Source: Fasciolopsis buskii
Lineage: Eukaryota > Platyhelminthes > Trematoda > Plagiorchiida > Fasciolidae
Direction: 5' to 3'
Assembly (NCBI GenBank): GCA_008360955.1
Contig: LUCM01001717.1
Coordinates: 224,525 to 288,524, forward strand
DNA length: 64,000 nt
Positions 63,270 to 64,000 of this stretch are shown in pieces (within the stretch, counting starts at the first letter, position 1; every line of letters starts with the position of its first letter). Under the pieces are notes generated by a model. It saw only the letters and a list, made by a program, of their open reading frames with translations, did not search any database and was not told where the DNA came from. A program made the translations under genes and the position numbers.

Positions 63270-63328
63270 TACTACTGGTACTGCTACCACTACTACTACC
63301 CCTACTACTACTACTACTGCTGCTACTA

Positions 63329-63370
<42 letters not shown>

Positions 63371-63461
63371 TTAGTACTACTGAGACTACTGCTACCACTA
63401 CTGTTACCATTAGTACTACTACTACTACTACTACTGCCAGTAGTAGTAGTAGTAGTACTAA
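63270..63461 (+). repeat. (ACT)n microsatellite with terminal (AGT)n
   Basis: About 190 bp, the longest simple repeat in the window. The last part switches strand: ACT units up to about 63436, then AGT units, joined by CCAG, so the end can form a hairpin. Confidence 0.92.
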
Positions 63462-64000
63462 CACCAATTACTACATTTACAGTAATAGCAATACTAATAG
63501 TAATCTCCCTGAACCTACACCCAATGGATGTATATTAACACCAGGGTATTCTCGTCGGTTTGCATAACACGTTCGTATTAGTTATGCTTACCGGGTACCA
63601 GAAATTTGAAAGCAAGCAGAATGGTCGTTGCATCCATTTGAACACTCGTATCTCGTAACAGTAAACATAAAATGTGGAAGGACATAAATCCAAACAATTC
63701 TGCATTAGGCAAACTGCTCTAACGAGACTGAGCACACTGGATCGCTGTCTACCGCCGGAATTGTCGATGAATCTTTAGCCTAAGTATCTGATAGTTTAGA
63801 TTAATGAACGCAATCCAATTGACCGCTGTGATGGTGCGTTCTGCCAATTTATTCTTTGATACACCTACTGAAAAGGGCGAACTCATCTTTTCCGTACAAA
63901 CAACATTGTAAATTTGGCGCACTGCACCTCTTTCGATTATTTTGACTAATGGGCTGAATGAACTTGTGTTTCACGAATACCTTCCAACAAAAAGACAGAT

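Larger units (their letters stand above)
61441..64000. other. Downstream intergenic region
   Basis: Microsatellites at 61778 and 63270 and a weak tRNA-like block at about 61903-61965. The minus-strand ORF at 62317-62571 is unassigned. No gene is recognised. Confidence 0.5.

Noticed and set aside
63171..63567. Poly-Thr and poly-Val ORFs on both strands
   Set aside because: Both exist only because ACT/AGT repeats contain no stops in these frames.
1..64000. CRISPR arrays, operons, phage or viral genes
   Set aside because: No regularly spaced repeats, ribosome-binding sites, gene clusters or viral structural or replication genes were seen; the architecture is animal nuclear DNA.

Overview
This looks like metazoan nuclear DNA, most probably from a digenean trematode (fluke). 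The grounds are low coding density, kilobase introns with GT..AG borders next to introns of 47-125 bp, many tRNA-derived SINE copies, a decayed LINE reverse transcriptase and abundant trinucleotide microsatellites. An opisthorchiid-type fluke is my best guess, by inference only. There is no bacterial, organellar or viral genome structure, and no intact tRNA or rRNA gene.

The main content is one plus-strand gene from about 21.8 to 60.3 kb. I rebuilt it by hand from splice sites and codon phase. Thirteen core exons (21835-21928, 21976-22092, 24278-24309, 24377-24497, 30858-30916, 33966-34026, 34152-34241, 36627-36828, 39982-40043, 42785-42895, 52417-54922, 55617-55702, 60110-60258) join in one uninterrupted frame of 3600 nt, predicting 1199 residues. 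Four small exons together encode a calponin-homology (CH) domain near the N-terminus. Then come a basic Ser/Asn-rich linker, a short predicted coiled coil, and a single 2.5-kb exon coding about 835 residues of Ser/Gln/Asn-rich, probably disordered sequence. The C-terminus holds two exons that share an LSRIFG peptide. The layout (N-terminal CH domain, long Ser-rich region, Trp-Leu-basic motif) resembles neuron navigator (NAV/UNC-53) proteins, but the NAV AAA ATPase module is not visible. Either the gene continues by another splice form beyond the window, or this is a shortened relative.

The first 21.8 kb is mostly non-coding: fold-back repeats, diverged SINEs, microsatellites and some unassigned coding-like ORFs. 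The introns carry more SINEs and microsatellites, and the 24.5-30.9 kb intron holds a LINE reverse-transcriptase relic at about 27.5-29.0 kb. Downstream of the gene are a near-identical inverted SINE pair (60.88-61.41 kb) and a long ACT/AGT microsatellite (63.27-63.46 kb).
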